Shown: positions 1 through 8,956 of the stretch, one piece after another | Layout of the letters: each line of letters starts with the position of its first letter | Numbering within the stretch: position 1 is the stretch's first letter | Assembly: GCF_002165625.1 (NCBI RefSeq) | Contig: NZ_NGNS01000014.1 | Span: 1-64,000, forward strand | Direction of reading: 5' to 3' | From: Neiella marina | GTDB taxonomy: Bacteria; Pseudomonadota; Gammaproteobacteria; Enterobacterales; Neiellaceae | Length of the DNA stretch: 64,000 nt | Translations under genes and position numbers: made by a program | The notes under the pieces: model-generated | What the model saw: the letters and a program-made list of their open reading frames with translations, nothing else | Databases searched by the model: none | Told to the model about the DNA's origin: nothing

Positions 1-74
1 CGCACTTGAGCCTTGGCATGAAAACGCCAGAAGAAGTGCACAAAAAAGCCAGCGTTGGAGGAACGCTGGCTTAA
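1..74 (+). CDS. IS3-family transposase (OrfB), C-terminal end only
   Basis: From base 3 an open frame runs into the window and ends at TAA 72-74, encoding a 23-residue tail that begins HLSLGMKTPEEVHKKA. An SLGxKTPEEV ending is typical of the integrase-core transposase of IS3-type elements, where it is the last conserved block. The rest of the gene lies left of the window, so intactness cannot be judged. The last codons overlap an 11-bp hairpin that also looks like the terminator of the regulator gene on the other strand. The assignment rests on this short motif and the following end-like sequence. Confidence 0.6.
   Translation, partial: HLSLGMKTPEEVHKKASVGGTLA
46..72 (-). terminator. Rho-independent terminator of the FadR-type regulator gene
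   Basis: A perfect 11-bp stem (AAGCCAGCGTT 46-56 and AACGCTGGCTT 62-72) with a 5-base loop. Read on the minus strand it is followed by a run of T (complement of the A run at 42-47), so it should end transcription of the minus-strand gene that stops at 120. It lies inside the end of the IS-type transposase gene, so the terminator appears to be supplied by the element. Confidence 0.6.
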
Positions 75-81
75 TCAAAAA

Positions 82-106
82 CCGTCAACTTATTTTAGGA
101 CGGCAC
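82..106 (+). mobile_element. putative right terminal inverted repeat of the IS3-type element
   Basis: Just after the transposase stop, the sequence CCGTCAACTTATTTTAGGAC followed by GGCACA resembles an IS3-family end: read from the outside it begins TGTGCC, has an A-rich middle and continues into GTTGACGG. The left end is outside the window, so neither the inverted repeat nor a target duplication can be confirmed. If right, the element sits 13 bp beyond the 3' end of the regulator gene. Confidence 0.4.
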
Positions 107-119
107 AGTCGAGACATCG

Positions 120-863
120 TTAAGCAGGCCGGTGTAAAACACCTTCAAGCGAATAAAGGCCGCGTTTCTCACTGGCTTTGCGGCGCACTTCCTCAAGCGC
201 TTTGGCTTCTAGCGCATCAAACAGCGAGTTAATCAATCGATTAAAGTGTTGGTGCATGGCGGCGCGTGCCGCAGTGGCATCTCTTGCCTTGAGCGCTTTA
301 TAAATAGCGGTGTGTTCATCAAGGATTTTGCTTTGATTGCTCTTGGCACACACAGATCCATAATCGGACACAATTTGTGGATTCGATACTCGTAGGCTCC
401 ACAAGTTTTCAACGGTACGAAGCATTGCTTTGTTGCGAGTCGCTACCGCGATGATCCGGTGGAATTCTTCATCCGCCTCTTCGGTGTAATCACCTTTTTC
501 CATTGCAATCAGTGTGCTATGAAGTTTTTCCAGCTCTTCGTCAGTGATTGAGGTGGCAGCCAACGCGGCAACTTCACCCTCAATGAGGGCGCGAGACTGT
601 GTTAGCTCAAAAGCACTGATGGCCATGTCAGCTTTAGACAAATTGCTTTGCTCTAACACGTAAACACCCGAGCCGGTCTTAACTTCAACCCGCTCGCGGA
701 CTTCCAGAGCAATGATTGCTTCGCGAATTGTTGGCCGGCTAACATCAAAGATCTCTGCAAGCTCTCGCTCTGGCGGTAAGCGGCTTCCTGCAGGAAAATC
801 ACCACCACTGATCATGGCTTCGATTTGATCTACGATGCGCCAGAATAAGCGCCGATTTTTCAT
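120..863 (-). CDS. FadR-family (GntR/FCD) transcriptional regulator of the alginate cluster
   Basis: A 247-residue regulator with an N-terminal winged helix-turn-helix (about residues 10-75, with PPERELAEIFDVSRPTIREA) and a C-terminal FCD ligand domain. The FCD marks EEFHRIIAVATRNKAM and the late DEH...MHQHF histidines, which usually bind a metal and help bind an organic acid, are visible. It is divergent from the TonB receptor of the alginate genes, and TTGGN5CCAA palindromes of the kind this family uses lie in its control region and upstream of the jelly-roll lyase. I infer that it senses a uronate catabolite such as KDG and represses the cluster. The ligand and the sign of regulation are not shown by sequence. 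Confidence 0.85.
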   Translation of the reverse strand: MKNRRLFWRIVDQIEAMISGGDFPAGSRLPPERELAEIFDVSRPTIREAIIALEVRERVEVKTGSGVYVLEQSNLSKADMAISAFELTQSRALIEGEVAALAATSITDEELEKLHSTLIAMEKGDYTEEADEEFHRIIAVATRNKAMLRTVENLWSLRVSNPQIVSDYGSVCAKSNQSKILDEHTAIYKALKARDATAARAAMHQHFNRLINSLFDALEAKALEEVRRKASEKRGLYSLEGVLHRPA

Positions 864-1181
864 GAATGAATTCCTATCTCAAAATATTGGTTAGCCGTTG
901 GCATGACACATAATCACCATATGTTATAGGCAAACTCAAGGTTTGTTCAAAGTAATTGCGATCAACATCTACATATTTGTTACCAATAAGGCTTGCTTTG
1001 AATTTAAATTGGCAATACCAATTGGTAAAGTTGTTTTGGATCACAATTGTGTCATTGGTAATATTAAATGGTTTGCTGGTTTGTTTGAATTTGGTTAACT
1101 TTACTGCACTTGGTAAGCACAATTATTTTTCAAGTGCTTCATAAGAACAACAAACGTTGAATAACGTGGGGAAAACACATC
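864..1181. promoter_or_regulatory. divergent control region of the regulator and alginate receptor genes
   Basis: 318 bp without a credible gene. It holds many TTGGT half-sites (for example 887-891, 1056-1059, 1091-1095, 1110-1114), the palindrome TACCAATTGGTA at 1016-1027 and the best operator candidate at 1007-1023. The 12-mer ATTGGTAATATT at 1054-1065 recurs exactly at 12241-12252 upstream of the jelly-roll lyase. No -10/-35 pair is clear enough to call. Confidence 0.5.
1007..1023. promoter_or_regulatory. candidate FadR-type operator (AATTGG-N5-CCAATT)
   Basis: AATTGGCAATACCAATT is a perfect 6+6 inverted repeat around 5 bases. It fits the TTGGTnnnACCAA pattern of FCD-type regulators with one change. 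It lies about 160 bp before the receptor start and about 145 bp before the regulator start, so it could control both. Three similar sites occur at 12285-12297, 12508-12520 and 12543-12555. Confidence 0.5.
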
Positions 1182-4100
1182 GTGAAACTCAACCAAATAA
1201 CCAGCGCACTCGCGCAACAGAAAGCTGGTTTGCTAAGCAAGCAAACTTTGCTGACATCGGCGTTACTTGCTTTTGCTGCCCCAGCTCTGGCTGCTGAAGC
1301 CCCGGCCCAAGAAGTGCCGACCGCCGAGCCAGAAGAAGCGGTAGAGCGCATTCAGGTTTCGGGCATGCGTGCAACCATGTCACGTTCTTTGGATGAAAAG
1401 CGCACCAACGCTGCTGTGGTTGACGCTATTGCTGCTGCTGATTTTGGTGATTTGCCTGGTCTATCCATTTCTGACGTAATCGAAAACATTACTTCGGTTT
1501 CTGGTCACCGCGGTAAAGGCAGTTCTTCAGAAACGTCAATTCGTGGTATGGGACCATTTCTCGGTTATTCCACTTGGAATGGCCGAACTGTAACCAGCGC
1601 TGGTTACAGCCGGGCAGTGAACTTTAAGAAGTTCCCATCTGACTTAGTAAATAAAGTGGTGGTGTACAAATCACAGCAAGCTGATTTGGTTGAAGGTGGT
1701 GTAGCCGGTACCATCGAGCTGAGCTCGTTGCGTCCAATTGACTATGGTAAGCACAAGACAACGGTTGAAGCTCAGGCTATCTACAACAGCCACACTGCCC
1801 GTCTCCACGATGAAAATGGTTTTGGTAACCGCTTGACCTTCTCAACCGTTAACCAATTTGAAACCGATAGCTTGGGTGATTTTGGTTACACCTTAGGTTT
1901 TCAACGCACTGACACATCAAACCCAGAAGAAAGTATGCTGACGTCTTCGAGCATGTACGGCTGTGGTAGTCGTATGGCAGATGGTAGCCCAGCCCCACAA
2001 GGCAGCTATGACTGTGAAGACATGCTCGATAAAGAGGGTATCACCGACGAAAATGGCGATAACTACGGTTGGGACATTCGAGATTCTATCGATGTCTACG
2101 ATCCAGATAGCATGTTCTATACCTCGTCATCGCATACCTATCGCACTATGGAAGAGGAAGATCTTCGCAAGGCGGTAGTCGGTACTTTGCAATGGCAACC
2201 AAATGAGAACTGGGATATCAATGCTGATATCGCATGGTCGAAAAATAGTTACTGGGAAGAGCGCCACGACTTCATTGTCACTTCGGCTCGCCGCAACATC
2301 AATTGGGACACCATGGTGGTTGGCCAAGACGGTACTTTGTTGTATCGCGAAGGCGAAGCGAAGATGGAAGCGCAAGGTTTGCACCGCGATGAAACCGAGC
2401 GTTACAACGGCTATGGCCTAAACATCGCCAACTATTGGAATGATGACTGGAAGTTCGAGCTCGATCTGTCTTATTCACGCTCGACCCGCAGCCGTATCGA
2501 CTACAAATCACGCATTGTTACTGGTGATTACTGGAACTACAGCCTAGACAACACCAAGCATCGCCTGACTGAACTTCGTTTTCTTGATACTGATGGTGCG
2601 GTATTCGATCCGAATAATCCAGAATCATGGTTGGCAGAAAACAACAACGGTAGCGCGCCAGAAGGCAAATACGAGCGTTTGACCGATGACCGTTGGGACA
2701 CCCATAAAGCGATTCGCTTCGATACCGACTACCTCATTGATGGCGATATCTTCTCAAGCGTACGTGCAGGCTTCCGCTACTCCAAACAACATCTAACCTC
2801 TGATTTGGATGACGATGTGGCATTGCGGGTTCGTGGCCAGTTGCCTGAAAGTAACGCTGATCAGGTGTCGGAGTACAAAACTAAAGATGAAGCCATCACT
2901 GACATCCTCGTGTCTGACTGTTTCACCGACTGGAATAACGACCGTTGGATGAACAGTGAAGATGGCGAAGGTATTGAAGGTGGCCGTTGGGCGAGCTTTG
3001 ATGGCCGCTGTGGCTTTGGTGTGATGTCCGGCGTTAACGAAGATAACAGCTTCACCGATATTGGTCCTTGGGTTGACCGCCGTTCAACTGGTGACGATGA
3101 CATTCGTGAGGATGTGACGGCAGCCTACGTAATGGCCAACATCGATACTGAGATGTTTGGGTTAACCACCACCGGTAACGTTGGCGTTCGAGTGGTGAAG
3201 ACCGAGGTTGAATCCAGTGGTTGGCGTCAGGATTACGAGGTTGACTTCAGTGACCCAACTGAACCGAAATTGGAAGCAAAAGTTGACGAAAATGGCGTGC
3301 CAATTCTAGAAAAAGTAGTGTTGGAAAATGACGTTACCGAAGTACTGCCAAGTGCCAATATTACCTTCCATTTAGAAGATGATTTGCTGTTGCGGACTGC
3401 GGTTTATCGTTCGCTGTCTCGCCCTAACCTGCAAGATATGGGCGCCGGCCGTCAAATCAAAACCGGTAGTGGTGATGAAGAAACTGAAACCATCGCTGAG
3501 CTGATCTCTGATGTCACTGGCGACAACCCGAACCTAGAACCAATTATGTCTTGGAACGGTGACATCTCGCTTGAGTGGTATCCATCGACTGACACTGCCA
3601 TTTCGACTGCGTTCTACCTGAAACGTTTTGAGGCGTCTTTCGAAAACACAATTTTGCAAGAAACCATCACCATTGATGGTCAGGAAGTGCCAATTGATGT
3701 TCGCGCCACCTCAAACGGCGACGACAAGAGTACCTTGTGGGGTATTGAGCTTGCCGGTCAACATCACTTTGCCGACCTCCCTGGTTTGTGGAGTGGTTTG
3801 GGTGTCAAAGCATCCTACAACTATGCCGATTCTGACTTTGAGAACGAAGATGGCGCATTTGGTAATGCTTACGATGAAAATGGCGAGCTAACCAAAACAC
3901 GTATCGATGGCTTCGATCCGGCCAACATCTTTGGCTTCTCAGAGCATGTGTTCTCTGGTTCGGTTTACTGGGACTACGAAGACTTCTCGATTCGTGTGCT
4001 CTACAAATACCGTTCGAAGTACTACCAGCCAAATACGGGTTCTCGAGCCAACCGTTATGTTGAGCCATTCGAGTATGTTGATATGAACATGAAGTACAAA

Positions 4101-4244
4101 CTGACCGACGACACCAGCGTTTCGTTCAAAGCGCTCAACGTGTTGGACGAAGCACAGTACATGACTCGTGGTACCAACAACTATCCAACCTTGATCTCAA
4201 GCTCAGGTCCTAAGTACTTCCTGGGTATCAAGACCAAGTTCTAA
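1182..4244 (+). CDS. TonB-dependent receptor, alginate-type cluster
   Basis: A 1020-residue outer-membrane receptor that would import polysaccharide fragments using TonB energy. It has a signal peptide (LLTSALLAFAAPALAAEA, about residues 24-40), a TonB-box-like ERIQVSG near residue 55, a plug domain (about 65-180, with SISDVIENITSVSGHRGKG and TSIRGMGPF) and a long barrel ending in the aromatic terminus FLGIKTKF. The plug matches the large Xanthomonas/Caulobacter type of carbohydrate receptor. The start is GTG with GTGGGG about 12 bases before it. It is directly upstream of a PL6 alginate lyase, so oligo-alginate is the likely cargo; this is inferred from context. Confidence 0.9.
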   Translation: MKLNQITSALAQQKAGLLSKQTLLTSALLAFAAPALAAEAPAQEVPTAEPEEAVERIQVSGMRATMSRSLDEKRTNAAVVDAIAAADFGDLPGLSISDVIENITSVSGHRGKGSSSETSIRGMGPFLGYSTWNGRTVTSAGYSRAVNFKKFPSDLVNKVVVYKSQQADLVEGGVAGTIELSSLRPIDYGKHKTTVEAQAIYNSHTARLHDENGFGNRLTFSTVNQFETDSLGDFGYTLGFQRTDTSNPEESMLTSSSMYGCGSRMADGSPAPQGSYDCEDMLDKEGITDENGDNYGWDIRDSIDVYDPDSMFYTSSSHTYRTMEEEDLRKAVVGTLQWQPNENWDINADIAWSKNSYWEERHDFIVTSARRNINWDTMVVGQDGTLLYREGEAKMEAQGLHRDETERYNGYGLNIANYWNDDWKFELDLSYSRSTRSRIDYKSRIVTGDYWNYSLDNTKHRLTELRFLDTDGAVFDPNNPESWLAENNNGSAPEGKYERLTDDRWDTHKAIRFDTDYLIDGDIFSSVRAGFRYSKQHLTSDLDDDVALRVRGQLPESNADQVSEYKTKDEAITDILVSDCFTDWNNDRWMNSEDGEGIEGGRWASFDGRCGFGVMSGVNEDNSFTDIGPWVDRRSTGDDDIREDVTAAYVMANIDTEMFGLTTTGNVGVRVVKTEVESSGWRQDYEVDFSDPTEPKLEAKVDENGVPILEKVVLENDVTEVLPSANITFHLEDDLLLRTAVYRSLSRPNLQDMGAGRQIKTGSGDEETETIAELISDVTGDNPNLEPIMSWNGDISLEWYPSTDTAISTAFYLKRFEASFENTILQETITIDGQEVPIDVRATSNGDDKSTLWGIELAGQHHFADLPGLWSGLGVKASYNYADSDFENEDGAFGNAYDENGELTKTRIDGFDPANIFGFSEHVFSGSVYWDYEDFSIRVLYKYRSKYYQPNTGSRANRYVEPFEYVDMNMKYKLTDDTSVSFKALNVLDEAQYMTRGTNNYPTLISSSGPKYFLGIKTKF

Positions 4245-4274
4245 GGATTAGACATCATCTTACGGGAAATGATG

Positions 4275-4316
4275 AAGCACCATGGAAGGTGCTTTCTTCC
4301 CCCTTTTTTCAATAAC
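4275..4316 (+). terminator. hairpin with T-rich tail between receptor and PL6 lyase
   Basis: AAGCACC (4275-4281) pairs with GGTGCTT (4288-4294) around a 6-base loop, followed by a pyrimidine tract and six T. It would stop or attenuate transcription after the receptor gene and so set a lower level for the lyases if they are co-transcribed. Confidence 0.6.
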
Positions 4317-4330
4317 AACAGAGTTCGGCA

Positions 4331-6592
4331 ATGCACCTGACACTATCTTCTCGACGCTGTCTGACAGCGTTTGCAACCCTGGCACTAAGCTCACTACCGG
4401 TTTCTGCGTTGGCAACCGACTGGTTGGTTAAAACACAAGCTGAGTATCATCAAGCGATGGCAGATATCGCGCCCGGCGATAAAGTGATCTTGGCAAACGG
4501 TCAGTGGCAGGATTTTGAAATTCTGTTCGAAGGTAAGGGCACTAAAGCTGAACCTATTACTCTGACAGCCCAAGACAAGGGCAAAGTATTCATTACCGGC
4601 CAGTCTAACTTGCAACTGGCAGGTGAACATTTGGTCGTTAGCGGTCTGGTTTTCAAAGACGGTTTTACTCCAAGTAGCGAAGTTATCTCATTTCGTCGCG
4701 ATAAGAATAACTTCGCCAGTCATTCGCGTGTGACTGAAGTGGTTATCGATAATTTCAGCAATCCCGATCGCTTTGAAGGCGACTATTGGGTTGGTCTGTA
4801 TGGTAAGCACAACCGCTTTGACCATAACCACTTAGAAGGCAAGCGCAATAAAGGCGTGACGCTGGCGGTTCGTTTGAATGGCGAAGCACACCAGCAAAAC
4901 CATCATCGCATCGACCACAACTACTTCGGTCCGCGACCTATTTTTGGCTCCAACGGCGGCGAAACCTTGCGTATTGGTACCAGTCACCATTCGCTAAGCG
5001 ATTCACTGACTGTGGTCGAAAACAACTATTTTGATCGCTGCAATGGTGAAGTGGAAATTGTCTCGGTGAAAAGCGGCAAAAACCAAATTCGCAACAACGT
5101 GTTTTTTGAATCTCGCGGCACACTGACCTTGCGCCACGGCAATGGCAATGTGGTTGAAGGCAATGTGTTCTTCGGCAATGGTGTTGACCACACAGGAGGC
5201 ATTCGGGTTATTAATGCGGACCAAACGATCCGCAACAACTACCTCGAAGGCTTGACGGGGTACCGGTTTGGCAGCGGTCTGACGGTGATGAATGGGGTGC
5301 CGAATTCGCCCATTAACCGCTATCACCAAGTCGTTAATGCGACGATTGAGAATAACACCCTGATTAACGTGGAGCATGTGCAACTGGCCGCAGGTAGCGA
5401 TGCCGAGCGCTCTGCGACTCCGCAAGACAGCGTCATGCGCAACAACCTGATCATCAACAAACAGGGCCGTGACCCATTTACTCTGTTTGATGACATCAGT
5501 GGTATCAAATTTGAGGGCAATATTCGCAGCAACACCAACAAGCCAGCGATTCAGTCAGGCTTTAAGGATGCCAGAAGTAAGCTGGTACGTAACGGTCATG
5601 GTTTGCTGCAACTTGCTGAGCCAGTGTCTGGCGTTGGCGCGTCTGCCGATTTGAAACCAATCACTAAAGCGCAAGTTGGTCCTAGTTGGTATCCAAAAAC
5701 TGAGCCAGAAGTGGCGTTTGCTGCCGGTAAAGTGGTGCAAGTTACACCGGGTGAAAAGGCCCTTTATCAAGCCGCAATGTCTGCCCAATCGGGTGATGTG
5801 CTGGTGCTGGCCGACGGTCACTACGATGTCACTAAAATCATCAAGCTCGACAAAGTGTTGTCGGTTAAAGCTGCTAACCCGGGCAAAGTGTCGATTCGAT
5901 TCCAGCGCTCAGCACTATTTGAAATCGGCAACGGTGGTAGTTTGGAGTTGGTCGGCTTGACCATCTCTGGTGTCGATGCGCCAGATTATTCTGGTAACGC
6001 CATGGTTCGCACCGCCAAGTGGGGGATGTACCACAACGTCCGCTTGGTGATGAAGCAAATGACGGTGAAAGATTTAGACATCAATCATTCGTTCCATGTC
6101 TATGACTCCGGCGCTCGTGCGTTTGCCGATTACATCAACATTTCTGACAGTCGTTTCGACAATATTACCGGCGATATTTTGCGTCTTAACAAAGAGTTGG
6201 ATGATTTAGGAATTTACAACGCCGAATACGTCCGACTGGAAAACAATCGTTTTAACGATATTCAAGGCGCCATTGCCAAAGTTTATCGTGGCGGCAGTGA
6301 CGAAAGCACCTTTGGTCCACATGTATTGATGACCGAAAACATCATCGCCAATGCTGGCTTAGGTAAGCGCAACAAAGAGCAGGCTGCGCTGTTGTTGCAC
6401 GGCGTTCAAGTCACTTCATTGACTGACAACCAATTTATTAACTCTGCGCCGGTCGTCGTTGAACACACAGTGGGTGAACCTCAAACGACAATTACCGACA
6501 ACCTGTTTGACAAAACGAGTGCGCCCAAAGTCACCGAATTGCGAGTTTCTGGCCCGCACACGGCTGTGTTGCACAACAACAAAATCCGCTAA
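4331..6592 (+). CDS. PL6 family alginate lyase (AlyGC-like, two-domain)
   Basis: A 753-residue secreted lyase with a signal peptide (cut near ALA-TD, residue 29). The N-terminal half is a PL6 parallel beta-helix. Lys247 (in VSVKSGK) and Arg268 (in LTLRHG) are 21 residues apart, the same spacing as the catalytic Lys220/Arg241 of Glaciecola AlyGC. Asn208, Glu240 and Glu242 fall where AlyGC binds calcium. The C-terminal half (about 450-753) is a second beta-helix, as in AlyGC, whose total length is similar. The family eliminates alginate, AlyGC being exolytic on polyguluronate; the exact preference here is inferred. The next gene is the PL17 lyase, 35 bp downstream. Confidence 0.9.
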   Translation: MHLTLSSRRCLTAFATLALSSLPVSALATDWLVKTQAEYHQAMADIAPGDKVILANGQWQDFEILFEGKGTKAEPITLTAQDKGKVFITGQSNLQLAGEHLVVSGLVFKDGFTPSSEVISFRRDKNNFASHSRVTEVVIDNFSNPDRFEGDYWVGLYGKHNRFDHNHLEGKRNKGVTLAVRLNGEAHQQNHHRIDHNYFGPRPIFGSNGGETLRIGTSHHSLSDSLTVVENNYFDRCNGEVEIVSVKSGKNQIRNNVFFESRGTLTLRHGNGNVVEGNVFFGNGVDHTGGIRVINADQTIRNNYLEGLTGYRFGSGLTVMNGVPNSPINRYHQVVNATIENNTLINVEHVQLAAGSDAERSATPQDSVMRNNLIINKQGRDPFTLFDDISGIKFEGNIRSNTNKPAIQSGFKDARSKLVRNGHGLLQLAEPVSGVGASADLKPITKAQVGPSWYPKTEPEVAFAAGKVVQVTPGEKALYQAAMSAQSGDVLVLADGHYDVTKIIKLDKVLSVKAANPGKVSIRFQRSALFEIGNGGSLELVGLTISGVDAPDYSGNAMVRTAKWGMYHNVRLVMKQMTVKDLDINHSFHVYDSGARAFADYINISDSRFDNITGDILRLNKELDDLGIYNAEYVRLENNRFNDIQGAIAKVYRGGSDESTFGPHVLMTENIIANAGLGKRNKEQAALLLHGVQVTSLTDNQFINSAPVVVEHTVGEPQTTITDNLFDKTSAPKVTELRVSGPHTAVLHNNKIR

Positions 6593-6630
6593 TAGCGTTG
6601 TTCTCACTGCGATTATAGGTACTAAAAGTG

Positions 6631-8850
6631 ATGAAATTCGGATTTAAATCAGCAACTGTTTCGCTACCGCGTTTGGCACAGGTAGTGGCGGCTACTTGGG
6701 TCGCCATTGCTTCAACGGTCAGTGCTGCCCACCCAAACTTAGTGATTACCGCTGAAGACGTTGAAGCCATGCGACAAGCAGTGAAACAGCCTGGCTTGTT
6801 TCAACAGACTTACCAGCAAGTCAAAGCGTCTTTAGATGAGCAAATGTTGCTGCCCATCACGGTGCCAGTACCAAAAGATGCCGGTGGTGGCTACACCCAC
6901 GAACGCCATAAAAAGAACCAGTATTTAATGTACAACGCTGGCGTTATGTATCAGCTCACGCAGCAGCAAAAATACGCTGACTACGTGCGTGACATGCTGA
7001 TTGAATACGCAAAGCTGTATCCGACCTTGCCGATTCATCCGCAAAAGAAAAGCAGCAATGTTGGCAAACTATTCTGGCAAGGTTTAAACGAAGCTGTATG
7101 GCTGGTTTATACCATTCAAGCTTATGATGCTGCGCTCCCTGGCATTAGCAAAGCAGATCGCGACTCAATTGAGCAAGGCGTGCTGCGTCAGGTGGCATTG
7201 TTCTTGTCGGAGCAGTCTCCACACACATTTAACCTAGTGCACAACCATGGCACTTGGGCAACAGCAGCAGTCGGCATGACCGGCTATGTATTGAATGAAC
7301 CTGAGTGGGTAGAAAAGGCGCTGTATGACTTGGATAAGTCAGGCAAAGGCGGTTTCTTGCGCCAGATGCAGGAGTTGTTTTCACCTCAAGGTTATTACAG
7401 TGAAGGTCCTTATTATCAGCGCTACGCCTTGATGCCATTTGTCACCTTTGCCAAAGCGATTGAGACCAATGAGCCTGAGCGTAAGATTTTTGAGTATCGC
7501 GATGGCCTGTTGCTCAAAGCCATCGATACCACGATTCAGTTGAGCTACAACAAGCTGTTCTTCCCGCTCAACGACGCGATTAAGAGCAAAGGTATTGATA
7601 CCATTGAACTGGTCAATGGTGTGGCGATTAAATATGGCCTGACAGCCGATCCTCAACTGCTATCGATTGCCCAACTGCAAAATCAGATTTTGCTGACTGG
7701 TGATGGTCTCAAAGTGGCTCAAGGCATCGAACAGGGCCTAGCTCAGCCATATGACTTCCAAACAAAGGTTTACGGAGATAGCGCTTCGGGCGACAAAGGT
7801 GCCTTGGTTATCTTGCGTCAGCAAGCCGCTAGTGCCGAGCAAGCGGTGGTGTTTAAAGCAACTGGCCAAGGCATGGGCCACGGCCACTTCGATAAGCTCA
7901 ATTGGCAGTTTTATGATCATGGCAGTGAAATTGTCTCTGATTACGGCGCAGCTCGTTTCCTCAACGTTGAAGCCAAGTTCGGAGGCCGTTACCTGCCAGA
8001 AAATGACAGTTATGCCAAGCAAACTGTTGCTCACAACACCCTAGTGGTGGATGAAACCAGTCATTACAACGGCAACTGGCGCGAATCAGAAAAACATTAC
8101 CCAGAGCTACTGTTCTTTGCCGACAATGACCAAGTGGCAGTGACTTCAGCCAAAGTCGATAGCGCATACCAAGACGTTTGGTTTAAGCGCACCATGGCAC
8201 AGCTCAAGCTTGCCGATGATCGCACTATTGTGGTGGATATTGTTGATGCCAATGGCGAGCGTCAGCACCAGTACGACCTGCCGGTGAACTACCAAGGTCA
8301 GCTGATTGAAACCAACTTCAAGCTGGCCGGAAATACCACATCGTTAACACCCGTTGGCAAAGCCAATGGCTATCAGCACTTGTGGCTTAAAGCTTTGGCT
8401 GAGCCGCAAGCGGGAATGAACAAAATCACCTGGCTAAATGAAGAGAACAACCGCTTCTACAGCTATAGCACCTTAACAACGGCAGAGACGCAAGTGCTGT
8501 TCACCCAAACCGGTGCCAACGATCCCGATTTCAATTTACGCAATCAACATTCATTCATTCTTCGTGTTCCAACAGCGAAGCTGCACACCTTTGTCAGCGT
8601 GTTGGAGCCACATGGCGAATACAACCCATCGAAAGAGTACACCCTCAATGGCAGCTCTCAGCTGACTGTTCTGGCATTTGATCGGCAGCGTGAGATCGAT
8701 GTGGTTGAGTTGGCATTTGTTGATGGAGGGCGTTATTTGCTGGCTATTAGCAACGGTAAACAAGTGACCTCTACGAGCCAATCGACGTTTTCACATCAAG
8801 GTCAAAGCTACACCTTTCAAGGGCGCTTTAGTCTGCTGCAACTCGATTGA
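6631..8850 (+). CDS. PL17 family oligoalginate lyase (Alg17C-like)
   Basis: A 739-residue exolyase that would release the unsaturated uronate DEH from alginate oligomers. It has a signal sequence (to about residue 33, SAA-HP), an alpha/alpha barrel (about 35-360) and a C-terminal heparinase II/III-like beta-sheet domain with the HGHFDKLNWQFY and HNTLVVDE motifs. Asn205-His206 (in VHNHGTW) and the Tyr pair at 261-262 (in EGPYYQRYALMPF) match the catalytic Asn/His and Tyr of Saccharophagus Alg17C. I chose the ATG; a GTG lies directly before it at 6628. It follows the PL6 gene closely, giving the usual endo/exo pair. Confidence 0.93.
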   Translation: MKFGFKSATVSLPRLAQVVAATWVAIASTVSAAHPNLVITAEDVEAMRQAVKQPGLFQQTYQQVKASLDEQMLLPITVPVPKDAGGGYTHERHKKNQYLMYNAGVMYQLTQQQKYADYVRDMLIEYAKLYPTLPIHPQKKSSNVGKLFWQGLNEAVWLVYTIQAYDAALPGISKADRDSIEQGVLRQVALFLSEQSPHTFNLVHNHGTWATAAVGMTGYVLNEPEWVEKALYDLDKSGKGGFLRQMQELFSPQGYYSEGPYYQRYALMPFVTFAKAIETNEPERKIFEYRDGLLLKAIDTTIQLSYNKLFFPLNDAIKSKGIDTIELVNGVAIKYGLTADPQLLSIAQLQNQILLTGDGLKVAQGIEQGLAQPYDFQTKVYGDSASGDKGALVILRQQAASAEQAVVFKATGQGMGHGHFDKLNWQFYDHGSEIVSDYGAARFLNVEAKFGGRYLPENDSYAKQTVAHNTLVVDETSHYNGNWRESEKHYPELLFFADNDQVAVTSAKVDSAYQDVWFKRTMAQLKLADDRTIVVDIVDANGERQHQYDLPVNYQGQLIETNFKLAGNTTSLTPVGKANGYQHLWLKALAEPQAGMNKITWLNEENNRFYSYSTLTTAETQVLFTQTGANDPDFNLRNQHSFILRVPTAKLHTFVSVLEPHGEYNPSKEYTLNGSSQLTVLAFDRQREIDVVELAFVDGGRYLLAISNGKQVTSTSQSTFSHQGQSYTFQGRFSLLQLD

Positions 8851-8956
8851 TGGCGGGATTGAAATTTTAGTTTTAGCAACAGTTTAACGTGGCTGGGTCG
8901 GTAAATAGTGGTTTAGTCACAACAAATAGAATTTACTTCATAGGAGTGCAACAAGC

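Noticed and set aside
874-1144. Two small overlapping frames between the regulator and receptor genes
   Set aside because: They lie in AT-rich control DNA packed with operator half-sites and have no ribosome site or recognisable domain.
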